Source: Chitinophagaceae bacterium | Lineage (GTDB): Bacteria > Bacteroidota > Bacteroidia > Chitinophagales > Chitinophagaceae | Reading direction: 5' to 3' | NCBI GenBank assembly: GCA_016702745.1 | Contig: JADJDJ010000004.1 | Coordinates: 186,001-250,000, forward strand | DNA length: 64,000 nt | Part shown: positions 27,807-38,603 of the stretch, one piece after another | How the letters are laid out: each line of letters opens with the position of its first letter | Numbering within the stretch: position 1 is the first letter of the stretch | Translations under genes and position numbers: made by a program | The notes under the pieces: generated by a model | The model's database searches: none | Told to the model about the DNA's origin: nothing | What the model saw: only the letters and a program-made list of their open reading frames with translations

Positions 27807-29078
27807 TTAAATTTTTGAAACTTTAAACATCAGATTAGGCCTAATATAACCCGGCATTGGTCCGACATAGTTATACCTCAATGGATTATCGTGCAATTTG
27901 TCAATAATTTCAAAAGCCATCGCATTTTTCAACACAAAATTATGCTCATAATTTGTTGAATAATAAGTAATAAATGCAATTACTACAAAATGTAACCCAT
28001 CATTTAAGAAGTTTTGCGGAAAAGTACACTTAGCAGCATATTCACCTTCGGGCAAACTTTGCACATCCTGACCATTACAAACAAATAAACATTCGCCTTG
28101 CGCATTGAGTATTTGTATATTAGGTACGACACTGGCAGAAATGCTCTTTTTGATCTTGTACTTCAATGTAAGATTGAATTCCTCATCAATCTTATAAGTC
28201 CCTTTTGCATTGCCAGCACTATCATGGAGTTGACCTGAAAGTAGTTCTACAATATCGTCACCGTGCTTTACTGCAGAGTGCTTCAAATCAAAAGAATAAG
28301 CGCTATTAGAAGAACTCGAAAAATAACTTTTAATTATTGAGCTAGCCGGCCCAAAACCTTCCACTTCACCTCTATTAAGCAAAATGGCATTATTACACAA
28401 TGAAGCAACTGCTCCCATATTATGACTAACAAACAATACCGTCCTTCCTTCCTTTTTACTGACATCCTCCATTTTCCCAAGGCATTTCTTCTGAAATTCC
28501 GCATCCCCTACAGCCAAAACCTCATCCACAACTAAAATCTCTGGCTCCAGATGTGCGGCAACTGCAAAAGCCAATCGCACATACATTCCACTACTATATC
28601 TCTTTACAGGCGTATCTAAGAACTTCTCAACTCCACTAAACTCAACAATCTCATCAAATTTTCTCCTTATTTCAAGTCTACTCATCCCCAAAATAGCTCC
28701 GTTCAAAAAAATATTCTCCCGTCCGGTTAACTCAGGATGAAAGCCTGTACCAACTTCCAAAAGCGATGCAACTCTGCCGTTTATTTCAATGCGTCCTTTT
28801 GTAGGTTCGGTTATTCTGCTTAATATTTTCAACAAAGTACTCTTCCCAGCTCCATTTCTCCCAATGATTCCAACGGCATCGCCCTTACGAATTTCAAAAC
28901 TAACATCGCGTAAAGCCCAAAACTCCTCTTTAGGAAGCTGTTTTGACCCTCTTTTTAGAATTGATTTTGCCTTGTTCGAAATTACATCCCGCAACGCTGT
29001 ATATGAGCCAGCATGGTTTTCATGGGAAATAATATACTTCTTTCCTACTCCTTCAACTTTTAAAACTATTTCATCCAT
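27807..29078 (-). CDS. Polysaccharide ABC transporter ATP-binding protein (Wzt-like)
   Basis: 423 residues. ATPase domain: Walker A GRNGAGKST, signature YSSGMYVRLAFA, Walker B ILVVDEVLAVGD, and the switch His in FVSHNMG. Residues beyond about 250 form an extra domain (Wzt_C type), which in Wzt proteins reads the modified end of the O-polysaccharide before export. It pairs with the permease just upstream. Its presence beside Wza/Wzc points to two export modes or a hybrid cluster. Confidence 0.92.
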   Translation of the reverse strand: MDEIVLKVEGVGKKYIISHENHAGSYTALRDVISNKAKSILKRGSKQLPKEEFWALRDVSFEIRKGDAVGIIGRNGAGKSTLLKILSRITEPTKGRIEINGRVASLLEVGTGFHPELTGRENIFLNGAILGMSRLEIRRKFDEIVEFSGVEKFLDTPVKRYSSGMYVRLAFAVAAHLEPEILVVDEVLAVGDAEFQKKCLGKMEDVSKKEGRTVLFVSHNMGAVASLCNNAILLNRGEVEGFGPASSIIKSYFSSSSNSAYSFDLKHSAVKHGDDIVELLSGQLHDSAGNAKGTYKIDEEFNLTLKYKIKKSISASVVPNIQILNAQGECLFVCNGQDVQSLPEGEYAAKCTFPQNFLNDGLHFVVIAFITYYSTNYEHNFVLKNAMAFEIIDKLHDNPLRYNYVGPMPGYIRPNLMFKVSKI

Positions 29079-29110
29079 GATTTGACTATCTAATATTTTT
29101 AAATACCATT

Positions 29111-29938
29111 TTAAATTAAATCAGCAAAATTTTTCTCCATTCTCCTGAATTGCCAGATTGAAAGCCATAAAAAAAAGATTGTGACACCAAGTGAAATATA
29201 GAATGGATATTTTAACATTGGATTTGGCGCGTCAGTTACTATACACCAACGAAATCCATCAATCACTCCTACCATTGGATTTAAAGAGTATAACCATTGC
29301 CATTTTTCAGGAATTTGCGTACTAGAATATCCAACCGGAGAAATAAACAATCCGAATTGTACGATGAACGGAATTACATAGCGAAAATCTCTATATTTCA
29401 CATTAAGAGCCGTTAAATACAATCCAGGTCCAAACGAAGCAAGAAATGCAAAAATCCAAAATAGCGGCATTGCGAAAATTTCTGCTGGAGGAGTATACCC
29501 ATAAACCAAAAACAAGCCAAGCAAAATAACGAATGAAATAAAAAAGTCAATAAAACTAGTAAAAATAGAACTTACAGGAATTATCATTCTCGGAAAATAA
29601 ACCTTTGTTATAAGATTTGTGTTTCCGATCAAACTATTACTACATTCTGTCAATGCATTAGAAAAAAATTGCCAGGGCAATAAACCTGCAAAAACTATTA
29701 TTGAATATGGTACTGCACTTTGTTGTTGCATATTTGCAACCCTTCAAAAAACAACATTAAAAACGAGCATCGTTAGCAAAGGCCTGATTACTGCCCATAA
29801 TACACCTAGAATAGTTTGCTTATACTTAACTTTTATATCTCTCCAGGTCAAGATATAAAAGAGCTCTTTAAAATGCCAAAGGTCCTTCCAGTAATTCTTC
29901 TCTGACCGTCCTGGCTCAATAACTATACGCTGACTCAT
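29111..29938 (-). pseudogene. Polysaccharide ABC transporter permease (Wzm-like), split by an in-frame TGA
   Basis: The N-terminal part (29744-29938: YWKDLWHFKELFYILTWRDIKVKY, TILGVLWAVIRPLLTMLVFNVVF) and the C-terminal part (29111-29731: VPYSIIVFAGLLPWQFF, NLITKVYFPRMIIPVSS) are in the same frame, separated by TGA 29744-29746 and four codons (R-V-A-N). Relatives have a Gly at this place, so GGA to TGA is the simplest change. Six membrane helices are expected. As written the permease would be truncated. Confidence 0.87.
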
Positions 29939-30798
29939 TGTGTAACTAATTTTTCAAGATAATTCCCATACCCGCTTTTCCCTAATTCCTTGGCAATTTG
30001 TTGTACAATCTCTTTTGTTATAAATCCATTTTTATATGCGACCTCTTCTATACATCCAATCTTTGTACCCTGCCTCTTTTCTATCACTCTGACAAATTCA
30101 CTGGCATCACTCAAAGAATCAAATGTACCGGTATCCAACCATGCTGTACCTTTATCGAGTACAGCAACATGTAATCTGCCTTTTTCCAAGTAAATCCGGT
30201 TGACATCTGTTATCTCATATTCCCCCCGGGCAGATGGCGCCAAATCGCGTGCAATCTGCACAACCTCATTATCATAAAAATAAAGTCCGGGCACTGCATA
30301 ATTGGATTTAGGCTGAACCGGCTTCTCTTCAATACTGATGGCTTTCATCTGCGAATCAAATTCCACTACCCCATATCGCTCCGGGTCACTGACATGATAG
30401 GCAAATACATATCCGCCTTCCACATCTTTTAGTGTTTGCAGCTGACGGTCCAGCCCGGAACCATAAAAAATATTATCGCCCAGGATCAGGGCTACTTTGT
30501 CATTCCCGATAAAGGGGGCTCCGATCACAAATGCCTGAGCCAAACCATTCGGTACTTCCTGGATCGCATATTCAAAGCGACAACCTATTTTTTCTCCGGT
30601 ACCCAGCAGCCTTTGGAACTGTGCATTATCTTCCGGAGTGGTAATAATCAGAATCTCCCTGATCCCCGCCATCATCAGCACGGAAAGCGGGTAATAGATC
30701 ATGGGCTTATCATAGATCGGCATCAGTTGTTTACTGATGGCTTTGGTAATGGGGTATAACCGGGTACCGCTTCCGCCGGCGAGGATGATTCCCTTCAT
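29935..30798 (-). CDS. rfbA: Glucose-1-phosphate thymidylyltransferase
   Basis: 287 residues, full family length. MKGIILAGGSGTRLYPITKAISKQ at the N-terminus (written here in part) is the dTTP-binding signature; LILGDNIFYG and the EEKP segment follow, with the allosteric C-terminal region intact. Makes dTDP-glucose, the substrate of rfbB at 33.2 kb. No rmlD reductase is seen in the window, so the final dTDP sugar is unknown. Confidence 0.95.
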   Translation of the reverse strand: MKGIILAGGSGTRLYPITKAISKQLMPIYDKPMIYYPLSVLMMAGIREILIITTPEDNAQFQRLLGTGEKIGCRFEYAIQEVPNGLAQAFVIGAPFIGNDKVALILGDNIFYGSGLDRQLQTLKDVEGGYVFAYHVSDPERYGVVEFDSQMKAISIEEKPVQPKSNYAVPGLYFYDNEVVQIARDLAPSARGEYEITDVNRIYLEKGRLHVAVLDKGTAWLDTGTFDSLSDASEFVRVIEKRQGTKIGCIEEVAYKNGFITKEIVQQIAKELGKSGYGNYLEKLVTQ

Positions 30799-30836
30799 AA
30801 GAATAATATTTTACAGATACTGATTGCGAGCATATA

Positions 30837-31932
30837 TCATCGTGAACTTTTTACCCTGGCATATTTTTCCTTAAGCTCTAAAAAGGGTTTTTCAAAAAAT
30901 TTGTATGATAAATGTGCAATGGCAATTGTCGAAAACATGACAAGAAAATAGATCACAACGTACTGATAATCTTTTTCAAGAAGCGAAACATAAGCCCCCA
31001 GCCATTTAGCTGACAAATAAATCACCAGCGGATGATACACATAGATTCCAAATGATATCTTACCAATATAATTCAGGTAAGAATTATTCATCTTGATCAG
31101 TGTACGGGGATTGAGCGAAACGTTTAAAATCAACATTACTGAAATCAGCGCTATCAACTCGTCATTGATCAGGTGTGCCACAAAAAATTTATTCACGGCA
31201 CAAATACCCACACATATCCATACAATTATCTGTGTTACAATATGAAAACTGAACTTCAGGAACAACTGATTTCTCTCAAAATGAAGCAAGGCAGCCAGCG
31301 CCCCTAGCGCCATACAGTGAAATCTTGTAAAATGCACTATGTTAAGGGGAATCGCATTACCTGTTCTGGAAAAGTAGTACCAGGCCCCCAATTTATAAAT
31401 CAACAAGGCCGAAATAAAAACAATCAGCCATGTTTTGAGTTGCTTTGTATGCTTTACTACCCAGGGCCAGAATAAATAAAACTGTTCTTCCACACCCAGG
31501 GACCAGAAATGATGCAGCACAGGTAACTGCGCACCTAATATCAGCGGCACATTCGCCAGCAGTAAAATGTAAAAGAAAATATTTCCATTAAGAAATTGCG
31601 GATCATAAACTAATAAGGCAACTACAGCAAGAATCAAATACAAATAATACAGCGGCCAGATCCGCAGTATCCTTCTCAGATAAAACTGCCTGATATTGAT
31701 AGCTCCATACTTTTCTTTTTTCCAGTAAAAGAAGGTAGGTGATCAAAAAACCGCTCAATGTAAAAAACAGAGTTACACCATATCCGGCCATATCCAATCC
31801 ATACATCCGGGGCAGGCCAAAGTATTCCAGCCCCTGAACAATATGTGTGATTACTACCGAAAGCGCCGCAATAGCTCTTAGTCCATTTAAGCCATTGAGG
31901 TGAAATGTTTCACTCGTAGCCTTTGTATCCAT
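30837..31932 (-). pseudogene. Acyltransferase 3 family membrane protein, frameshifted
   Basis: N-terminal frame from ATG 31932 (DTKATSETFHLNGLNGLRA) has FHLNGLNGLRAIAALSVVITHI and LFFTLSGFLITYLLLLEKRK; the C-terminal frame continues as YLRRILRIWPLYYLYLILAV and HHFWSLGVEEQFYLFWPW. Removing one base from the T runs at 31711-31721 joins them. Family members O-acylate sugars using about ten membrane helices, with the conserved His in VVITHIVQG-type sequence. As written it is cut about 70 residues in. Confidence 0.86.
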
Positions 31933-32095
31933 TCTCACTGCATGTTAGCTGTCATAGCCCTGAAACAAAGACTGCAACATTTGTACTCAATAAAAAAATC
32001 CGATTCTCCTGTACTTTTCCCAAGCTCCGGGGCACGGGAGACATTCTCTCATATTCACAAAGCCGTTACCGAAGGCTTTTGAACCCATTTCCCGG

Positions 32096-33199
32096 CTAAT
32101 TTCTTGCCAATTTTATCATCGGCTTCTCCACCCATTGATAACCTCCATGCGAAAGCAACAGCACCAAACCTAAAAACAGAAGATAAACTCCGGCTACAAT
32201 ATAGAGTGGTTGACCGGCTAAAGATTTGAACTGCTCAGGATAAACCCTCCAGGCTATAAATAATAGTAGTTGGTGAATCAGGTACAGACTGTAGCAGATT
32301 TTACCAATATATACCAGGGGTCCAACACTCAGCATCTTTTGTACTTTCCCGGAGGATAAAAGCACGACAAATGCCAAAATACAACCTGCTCCCACTACCA
32401 ACCGGTCCAACCGGGCATTCAGCAACTCGATATCGGTTGTAAACAAACTGGGAAATACAAAGAGACCGGTGTATCCAAGTATAGCTCCTGCTGCAATCAG
32501 AAATTTAACAAGTATATGCAGCCTGGCCCAAACTGACCTGATCTTTTCCATCACCAGAAACAAACCCACTCCTGCTCCAAACTCCAGTATATAAGTGGTT
32601 AATACCGTACTCCACTTGAGCAAAACCAGTAACAATACAAAGAGCAATAAATGCTTGCGGCCCGCATATGCCAGTAATGGAATGGCCGCACCAGCCAGCA
32701 ATTCAACAGTAAGGGTCCAGTCCTGCGGTATCAGGCGATAATTGGCTGATTCAGGAATTCGCCATACCAGCAGGGATTGATTGAGCAGGTCCTGCCCGTT
32801 AAATGCAGTGAACCAAAAACGGCTGATATAATCATACTCGCCGCCGGACTGATAAGCTGGTGTCAGGCGGACGGCTGCAAAACTCAGAATCAGTATAAAA
32901 AGAAATAAAGGATAAATCCTGAATACACGTTCCAGCAGGTAGCTGCTGTAGTTCCGGATTCCTATCGTCCCCTTCCGCAGGGTAAATGTATAAGCAAGGA
33001 TAAACCCGCTATGAATAAAGAAAAAAATAACATCTGCTTCTCCGTACCAGAAAACCCTGGCGGGTGTATTAAAATGATCACCCGTAATATCCAGCCCATA
33101 CACAGAAAGCAGGAAATGCCAGGTCATCACACTGAGTGCCGCCAGCCCCCTGGCTGAATCCAGATATAAAAGCCTTGAGACGGTGGAGGTTGGGGTCAT
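32096..33199 (-). CDS. Acyltransferase 3 family membrane protein (OafA-like)
   Basis: 367 residues with about ten hydrophobic helices. LYLDSARGLAALSVMTWHFLL carries the R-x10-H type motif of the family near residue 17, and DVIFFFIHSGFIL follows. The family O-acetylates exported sugars at the inner membrane. It is the second such gene in tandem and is intact, unlike its neighbour. Confidence 0.88.
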   Translation of the reverse strand: MTPTSTVSRLLYLDSARGLAALSVMTWHFLLSVYGLDITGDHFNTPARVFWYGEADVIFFFIHSGFILAYTFTLRKGTIGIRNYSSYLLERVFRIYPLFLFILILSFAAVRLTPAYQSGGEYDYISRFWFTAFNGQDLLNQSLLVWRIPESANYRLIPQDWTLTVELLAGAAIPLLAYAGRKHLLLFVLLLVLLKWSTVLTTYILEFGAGVGLFLVMEKIRSVWARLHILVKFLIAAGAILGYTGLFVFPSLFTTDIELLNARLDRLVVGAGCILAFVVLLSSGKVQKMLSVGPLVYIGKICYSLYLIHQLLLFIAWRVYPEQFKSLAGQPLYIVAGVYLLFLGLVLLLSHGGYQWVEKPMIKLARN

Positions 33200-33228
33200 T
33201 CAATCGGACTGCTTGAATCAATTTTTTT

Positions 33229-34285
33229 TTACCCGTAAACTTTCTTATAGTAATCCATGTATGCTCCGCTGGTTACATTTTTTAACCAGTCTGTATTTTG
33301 CAGGTACCAGTCAATCGTAATGGACAATCCCTCTTCAAAAGTCACCGATGGTTTCCAGCCCAGTTCTGTATTGATTTTGGTGGCATCAATGGCATAGCGC
33401 CGGTCGTGCCCGGGTCTGTCTTTTACATAAGTGATCAGTTGCTCACTTTCACCGGCGGTCCTTCCAAGCTTCTCATCCATCAGCCGGCAGAGCAGTTTTA
33501 CCAGGTCAATATTGGTCCATTCATTAAAACCACCCACCGCATAGGTAGCTCCGGTTTTACCCTGGTGCAATACTGTATCAATAGCTACGGCATGATCAAT
33601 CACATAGAGCCAGTCGCGGGTGTATAAACCATCCCCATAAACCGGGAGCGGTTTGCGGTTGATAATATTATTGATGAAAAGCGGAATGAGTTTTTCAGGA
33701 AAATGATTGGGACCATAATTGTTTGAACAATTTGTGATTGTAACCGGCAGTCCGTATGTATCATGATAAGCCCTTACAAAATGATCGCTGGATGCTTTGG
33801 ATGCACTGTATGGTGAATGCGGATCGTAGCTGGTGGTTTCGGTAAATAAACCGGTATTGCCGAGGGCACCAAATACTTCATCGGTTGATACATGGTGGAA
33901 TCTTTTGCCTTCATAGTTGCCATTCCATAATTTTTTAGCGGCGTTGAGCAGGTTTACTGTACCGATTACATTGGTGTAAACGAAATCAAGTGGCGAAAGA
34001 ATGGAACGGTCCACATGGCTTTCCGCAGCCAGGTGGATGATGGCATCCGGTTGGTGATCCGAAAATATTTTATCGAGCGCAGCCGCATCAAGAATATCGG
34101 CTTTGCAAAAAGTATAATTTGGAAGCTGGTCTATATCGCGAAGGTTCTCAAGATTGCCAGCATAGGTGAGGGCGTCGAGATTGACAATATGATAGTCGGG
34201 ATATTTAGTGACGAATAGGCGCACGACGTGGGAGCCGATGAATCCGGCGCCACCAGTGATAAGAATAGTTTTTTTTCGTGTTCAT
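33229..34285 (-). pseudogene. rfbB: dTDP-glucose 4,6-dehydratase, frameshifted at codon 4-6
   Basis: The main frame (from 34224) has VSTDEVFGAL, YSASKASSDHFVRAYHDTYG, and the family C-terminus, but lacks the NAD-binding loop. The loop (TILITGGAGFIGSHV) is encoded just upstream and becomes continuous with ATG 34285 if one base is removed from the T8 run 34269-34276 (A8 on the coding strand). It makes dTDP-4-keto-6-deoxyglucose. An A8 tract within six codons of the start could also be a slippage-based on/off switch. Confidence 0.9.
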
Positions 34286-34324
34286 AAAATTAATTTATAC
34301 AACAGCGGACACAAATCCTTACTT

Positions 34325-34735
34325 TATTTTTTTTAACCACAGCGGGCACAGAGATACACGGCGGTAAAAACTTACGTTGCTTAGAACGGCGCAGTGCTTC
34401 GCTGTGTGCGCAGTAGTTTAATTGTATTAATTTTTTTTAACCACAGAGGGCACGGAGAAACACGGCGGTAAAAACTTACGTTGCTTAGAACGGCGCAGTG
34501 CTTCGCTGTGTGCGCAGTGGTTTAATTGTATTTATTTTTTTTAACCACAGCGGGCACAGAGATACACGGCGGTAAAAACTTACGTTGCTTAGAACGGCGC
34601 AGTGCTTCGCTGTGTGCGCCGTTTTTTAATTGTATTAAATATTTTTTAACCACAGCGAACACAGATAAACACGGCGGCTTCGCGATATCAATACTACGTC
34701 CTGCGGACGGCGAACACGGCGGCGGAGCTTAAGCA
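34325..34735. repeat. Tandem 104-105 bp repeats (taaCCACAGnGnnCAC family)
   Basis: Units start at about 34334, 34438, 34542 and (partial) 34647. Each has a T-run, TAACCACAG, an ACACGGCGG stretch, an ACTTACGTTGCTTAG stretch, and an imperfect inverted repeat CGCAGTGCTTCGCTGTGTGCG-like core. No ORF is supported. The same CACAGCG-type words resume on the far side of the GxxExxY gene, so this gene is embedded in the repeat family. Confidence 0.88.
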
Positions 34736-34739
34736 TCAT

Positions 34740-35126
34740 TTACAAATTACCAAGGACAACTCGTTTAATACCTTCTTTTAGCTGTTTAACATTAAAGTTA
34801 ATGAGGTAACCCAGCTTACATCCTGATAATTTCAAGTATGTTAAAAGTTGAGCCATGTGCACATCATTTATGGCTTCAACTGATTTGATTTCAACAATTA
34901 CTTTCTTTTCAGCCAGAATATCTAAACGATATCCGCATTCTAACTTTACTTCATTATAAATAACAGGCAAGGCTACTTGTGTTTCAATTTGTAATCCACG
35001 CTGTAATGCATCATATGTCAAACAAGCTTGATAAGTGCTTTCCAGCAGCCCAGGCCCGAGCTGCTTATGAACGGCAAAAGCTGCATCCAGTAAAATTGTC
35101 CCGATTTCATTTTCACTTTTCATCAC
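34740..35126 (-). CDS. GxxExxY protein (PD-(D/E)xK-like nuclease fold)
   Basis: 128 residues. The naming motif is in LGPGLLESTYQAC (G-x-x-E-x-x-Y). LDILAEKKVIVEIKSV supplies the Asp and the ExK of a PD-(D/E)xK-type site, so a nuclease-like role is plausible. These genes often lie within families of short intergenic repeats, as here on both sides. It interrupts the polysaccharide locus between rfbB and an SDR gene but lies on the same strand. No role in polysaccharide assembly is likely. Confidence 0.88.
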   Translation of the reverse strand: MMKSENEIGTILLDAAFAVHKQLGPGLLESTYQACLTYDALQRGLQIETQVALPVIYNEVKLECGYRLDILAEKKVIVEIKSVEAINDVHMAQLLTYLKLSGCKLGYLINFNVKQLKEGIKRVVLGNL

Positions 35127-35129
35127 TCA

Positions 35130-35225
35130 ATTACATTTGACTTTCGCTGTGTCCGCAGTGTTCGCAGTGGTTAATCTACACGCTGTATTCCGCTGTGCTT
35201 CGCTGTGTTCGCCGTGGTTATAAAT
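35130..35225. repeat. Short GTGTTCGC/GTGGTTA repeats beside the GxxExxY gene
   Basis: Three or four copies of GCTGTGTTCGC-like words ending in GTGGTTA fill the gap between the GxxExxY start and the SDR stop. They are the reverse complement of the TAACCACAG words of the 34.3-34.7 kb repeats, so the gene is bracketed by inverted copies. Confidence 0.7.
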
Positions 35226-35229
35226 TTTC

Positions 35230-36176
35230 TCAACCCTTCCTATACCATTCCAGCGTCTTCTTCAACCCTTCCTGTACATTAATCTTTACTTCATAACCCA
35301 AAAGGCTTTTTGCTTTTGAGATATCAGCAAGGCTATGGCGCACATCTCCTTTTCTTTCCGGCCCGTGTGTGGGTTGCAGATCGGTTCCTGCCGCTTCTCG
35401 GAGATATTGAAATAATTGCAGCAGACTGGTTTGTTCGCCGCAGGCAATATTATAAACCTGATTCAGTGCTGCGGGGTTATCTGTAAATAAAGCCAGCAGG
35501 TTGGCCTGCACGGCATTGTCGATATAGGTAAAGTCACGGCTATGAGAACCATCTCCATTGATCACCGGTGATTTGCCCTGTAATAATGCATCTGCAAAAA
35601 GAGGGATTACGGCGGCATAGGGTCCGCCCGGACTTTGTTTAGGTCCGAAAATATTAAAGTACCGAAGGCCGATCATGTTCATGCCATAAACAGTAGCATA
35701 AACACCGGCATATAATTCGTTGACGAATTTGGTTACTGCATAGGGAGATAGCGGTTTCCCGATTTTATCTTCCAGCTTGGGTAATCCGGGATGATCACCA
35801 TAAGTGGAAGAGCTGGCTGCATATACCAGTCTTTTTACTTTTTGCTCATAAGCAGCCTGAAAAACATGGAGTGTACCGGTGATATTTACTTCATTGGTAG
35901 TAAGCGGATCGTTGATGGATCTTGGCACGGATCCGAGTGCAGCCTGATGACTTACGAGATCAATTCCCTGCATGGCCCTGCTGCAAGCCGCGAAATCACG
36001 GATATCAGCTTCCATGAATTCAAAGCGGGGTTGCTCAGATAGGGCTCTATATTATTTTTGGAACCGGTGGACAGGTTATCCAATACCCGCACCATGGAAA
36101 CTGTTTCCAGTTTCAACAGGGCTTCCACCAGGTTGGAACCGATAAAACCGGCCCCTCCTGTAATGAGAATACGCAT
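35230..36176 (-). pseudogene. UDP-GlcNAc 4-epimerase-like SDR (WbpP type), frameshifted
   Basis: The N-terminal frame (ATG 36176) has RILITGGAGFIGSNLVEALL and VRVLDNLSTGSKNNI; the main frame has DLVSHQAALGSVPRSINDP, STYGDHPGLPKLEDKIG and LSPYAVTKFVNELYA (YxxxK). Adding one base to the A3 run 36022-36024 joins them as ...NPAFEFMEADIRDF... The GDHPGLPK and LSPYAVTK words are typical of UDP-N-acetylhexosamine 4-epimerases. Confidence 0.87.
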
Positions 36177-36187
36177 GAATTACTTAG

Positions 36188-38581
36188 TTATTTTTTTCCA
36201 AACCAGTTCCGCGGATCGGCTTTTTCAATCACTTTTTCAGCAAAGTTCTTGGGCGGATGTTCTTCTTCGTAGTAGCTGCCATAGCCGTAACCATAACCAT
36301 AGCCATAGCGGCCATAGCCATAATAACCGTAACCAGGTTTCATCTTCACATCATTGATGATGATGGAAACGGAAGGAAGTTTATTGTCTTTATAAAATTC
36401 GTCGATTAATGTAACCTGCTTTTTGAAAGTATGACCCTGGCGTACGAGGTAAAGGGTACAATCCACATACTTGCTTAAGGTTTGCGCATCACTGACCATC
36501 CCTACCGGGGCTGTATCCACCATCACCACATCAAAGTTTTCTTTGACCCAGGCAAACATTTCATCCACTTTGGGACTTAATAATAATTCAGAAGGATTGG
36601 GTGGTACCGGACCACAACCCAATACAAACAAATTTTCGTGATCGGGAACTGGCCGGACCAGGTCCTTTAAATCTCCCTTCCCAATCAGGAAATTGGTGAT
36701 ACCAGGTCCTTTTTGCATATCAAGACCGGATAAAACTTTTGGCTTCCGGATATCCAGCTCAAGGATGATTGTTTTTTTACCGGCCAATGCCATGACAGCA
36801 CCCACATTGGTACTGATAAATGATTTTCCCTCCCCACTGAAAGAGGAGGTAACGAGGATGGCTGTTTTGTCACTTTTACCAACAATATATTGCAGATTGG
36901 AACGGATGATCCGGAACTGTTCCGCCACCATACTACGGGTGGTTTTATTCACCACCAGGGTATGATCGGAATAAGAGTGACCCACTTCTCCAAGGATCGG
37001 GGCACTGGTGATTTTCTCCACATCAAACCGGGTGCTGACTTTATCATTGAGTACTTCGCCGGCGAAGACAAAGAGTGCCGGTACGGCCAGCCCAATCAGG
37101 ATGGCCATGATTTGTATGGAGCGTTTTCTTGGTTTAATAGGTGTTGATGATGGCAGGGCTCTTTCAATGATCTGTGAGTTTTCGATGGTAGAAGCTCTTG
37201 ACAGGGCTGTTTCTTCCCTTTTTTGTAACATGATATTGTAGAGAATCTGCTTATTATCCACCTGCCGTTTAATATCCATGAACCCCTTTTCTTTATAGGG
37301 AAGGCTTTGTAATTGCCCTTGTGACTGACCACTATTATCCCTAAGACTGCTGATGGTTTTCAGGTAGGATTTTTTGATATTGATCAGGTTCTCCATCAGG
37401 CTCACCCTGAGTTTCTCCACCTGTTGATTCAGTTCGATAATCACCGGATTTCCGGGGGGAATACTCCCATCCAGCATACTTTGTCTTTCAATCTGCAGGC
37501 GATTATACTCATTCACCAATCCGTTCAGCGTGGCATCATTCAATCCCAAAGAGGATGGAACCAAAACAGGACTGTATGTGTTTTTTTTATCCCGCAGATA
37601 ACTTTCAATAAAATCAGCAGTATTCAATTGCAGCTGTTGTTCATTAATGGCTTTATCGGCAGAACTTATATTATCGAAATAAACAGAAGACTGTTTGGAG
37701 ATATCAATTACATTATTTTGCTGTGAATAACGAAGCAACTGATCCTGTACACTATCCAGTTCACGGCCATAGGTAGCCAGACGATCTTCAATAAAAGCCA
37801 GAGAGGAATCCTGGGTTCTTTTTTTCAGTTCCCTGGTATAACCGGCGTATTCATCCATCAGCTGGTTGATGATATCAGCTGCCAGCATGGGATTGGGACT
37901 TTGCATGGCAATATTCAGGATACCGGTACCTACAGATTTTGGGGCTACCTGAATAGATCCCGCAAAAACAGCGGCGGCGGTACCCAATGGCTGATAAACG
38001 ATACTGTAATCTTTGGACAGTCCAATCCTTAATTACGCATCAGCCTGAATGACCCGAACTGGTTCACGAAAACCTGATTCAAATGGAAATATCCGTGTAT
38101 CACTGTTGAGCCTGAACCCGCTTTCATCCACCACTTTTATTTTAAGGGTGAAGGCCCGTTCCGGATCTTTTAATGAAGAAACTTCCAGGTAAAAGGGACT
38201 GGCTTTATAAATATTCGCCGTTTTGATTTTCCCTTTTACAAAATAACTGAATTGCAGGTTTTTCTTTTGTACAACCCTTGCCATTAAGGAACGGGAACGG
38301 AGTACTTCAATTTCACTCTGGATATTCTGGGATTTTCCACCTCCGAAAATATCATCGTATTTATCACCCCTTCCGCCCTGCTGTTCCGTCTTGATCACCA
38401 GGGTACCACCGGTGGCATAAATGGGTGTGGCATAGCGCAAATAGGCATAGGCCCCAAACAAAGCCAGGGCTACCGAAAGTACAAACCAGGGTAAGAACCT
38501 GATATACTTGTAAAAGAGATCCCGGAGGCTCAGGCTCCAGAGTTCGCTTTTATTAAAACTGTTATGATTATTTTCCTGCAT
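36188..38581 (-). pseudogene. wzc: Wzc-like polysaccharide co-polymerase and BY-kinase, interrupted by in-frame TAA
   Basis: Two segments in the same frame. 38033-38581 encodes the N-terminal helix (LPWFVLSVALALFGAYAYLRY) and first part of the Wzz domain; 36188-38032 encodes coiled coil, second helix (SIQIMAILIGLAVPALFVFAG), and kinase: Walker A FSGEGKS, Walker A' ILELDIRKPK, Walker B VVMVDTAP. The C-terminus is a Tyr-rich cluster (YGYYGYGRYGYGYGYGYG), the autophosphorylation site. TAA at 38033-38035 splits the periplasmic domain, not a natural domain border. It controls chain length and export with Wza. Confidence 0.88.
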
Positions 38582-38603
38582 TATGAAGGATAAAGGTGCT
38601 GAA

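Noticed and set aside
29744..29746. TGA read as glycine (recoded genetic code)
   Set aside because: Other genes in the window, including rtcB and SPFH, end with TGA, and only one in-frame TGA is seen in a conserved gene.
36188..38581. Wzc split as a natural two-protein system (CapA/CapB-like)
   Set aside because: The stop lies inside the periplasmic domain rather than between membrane part and kinase, and the second part keeps the second membrane helix.
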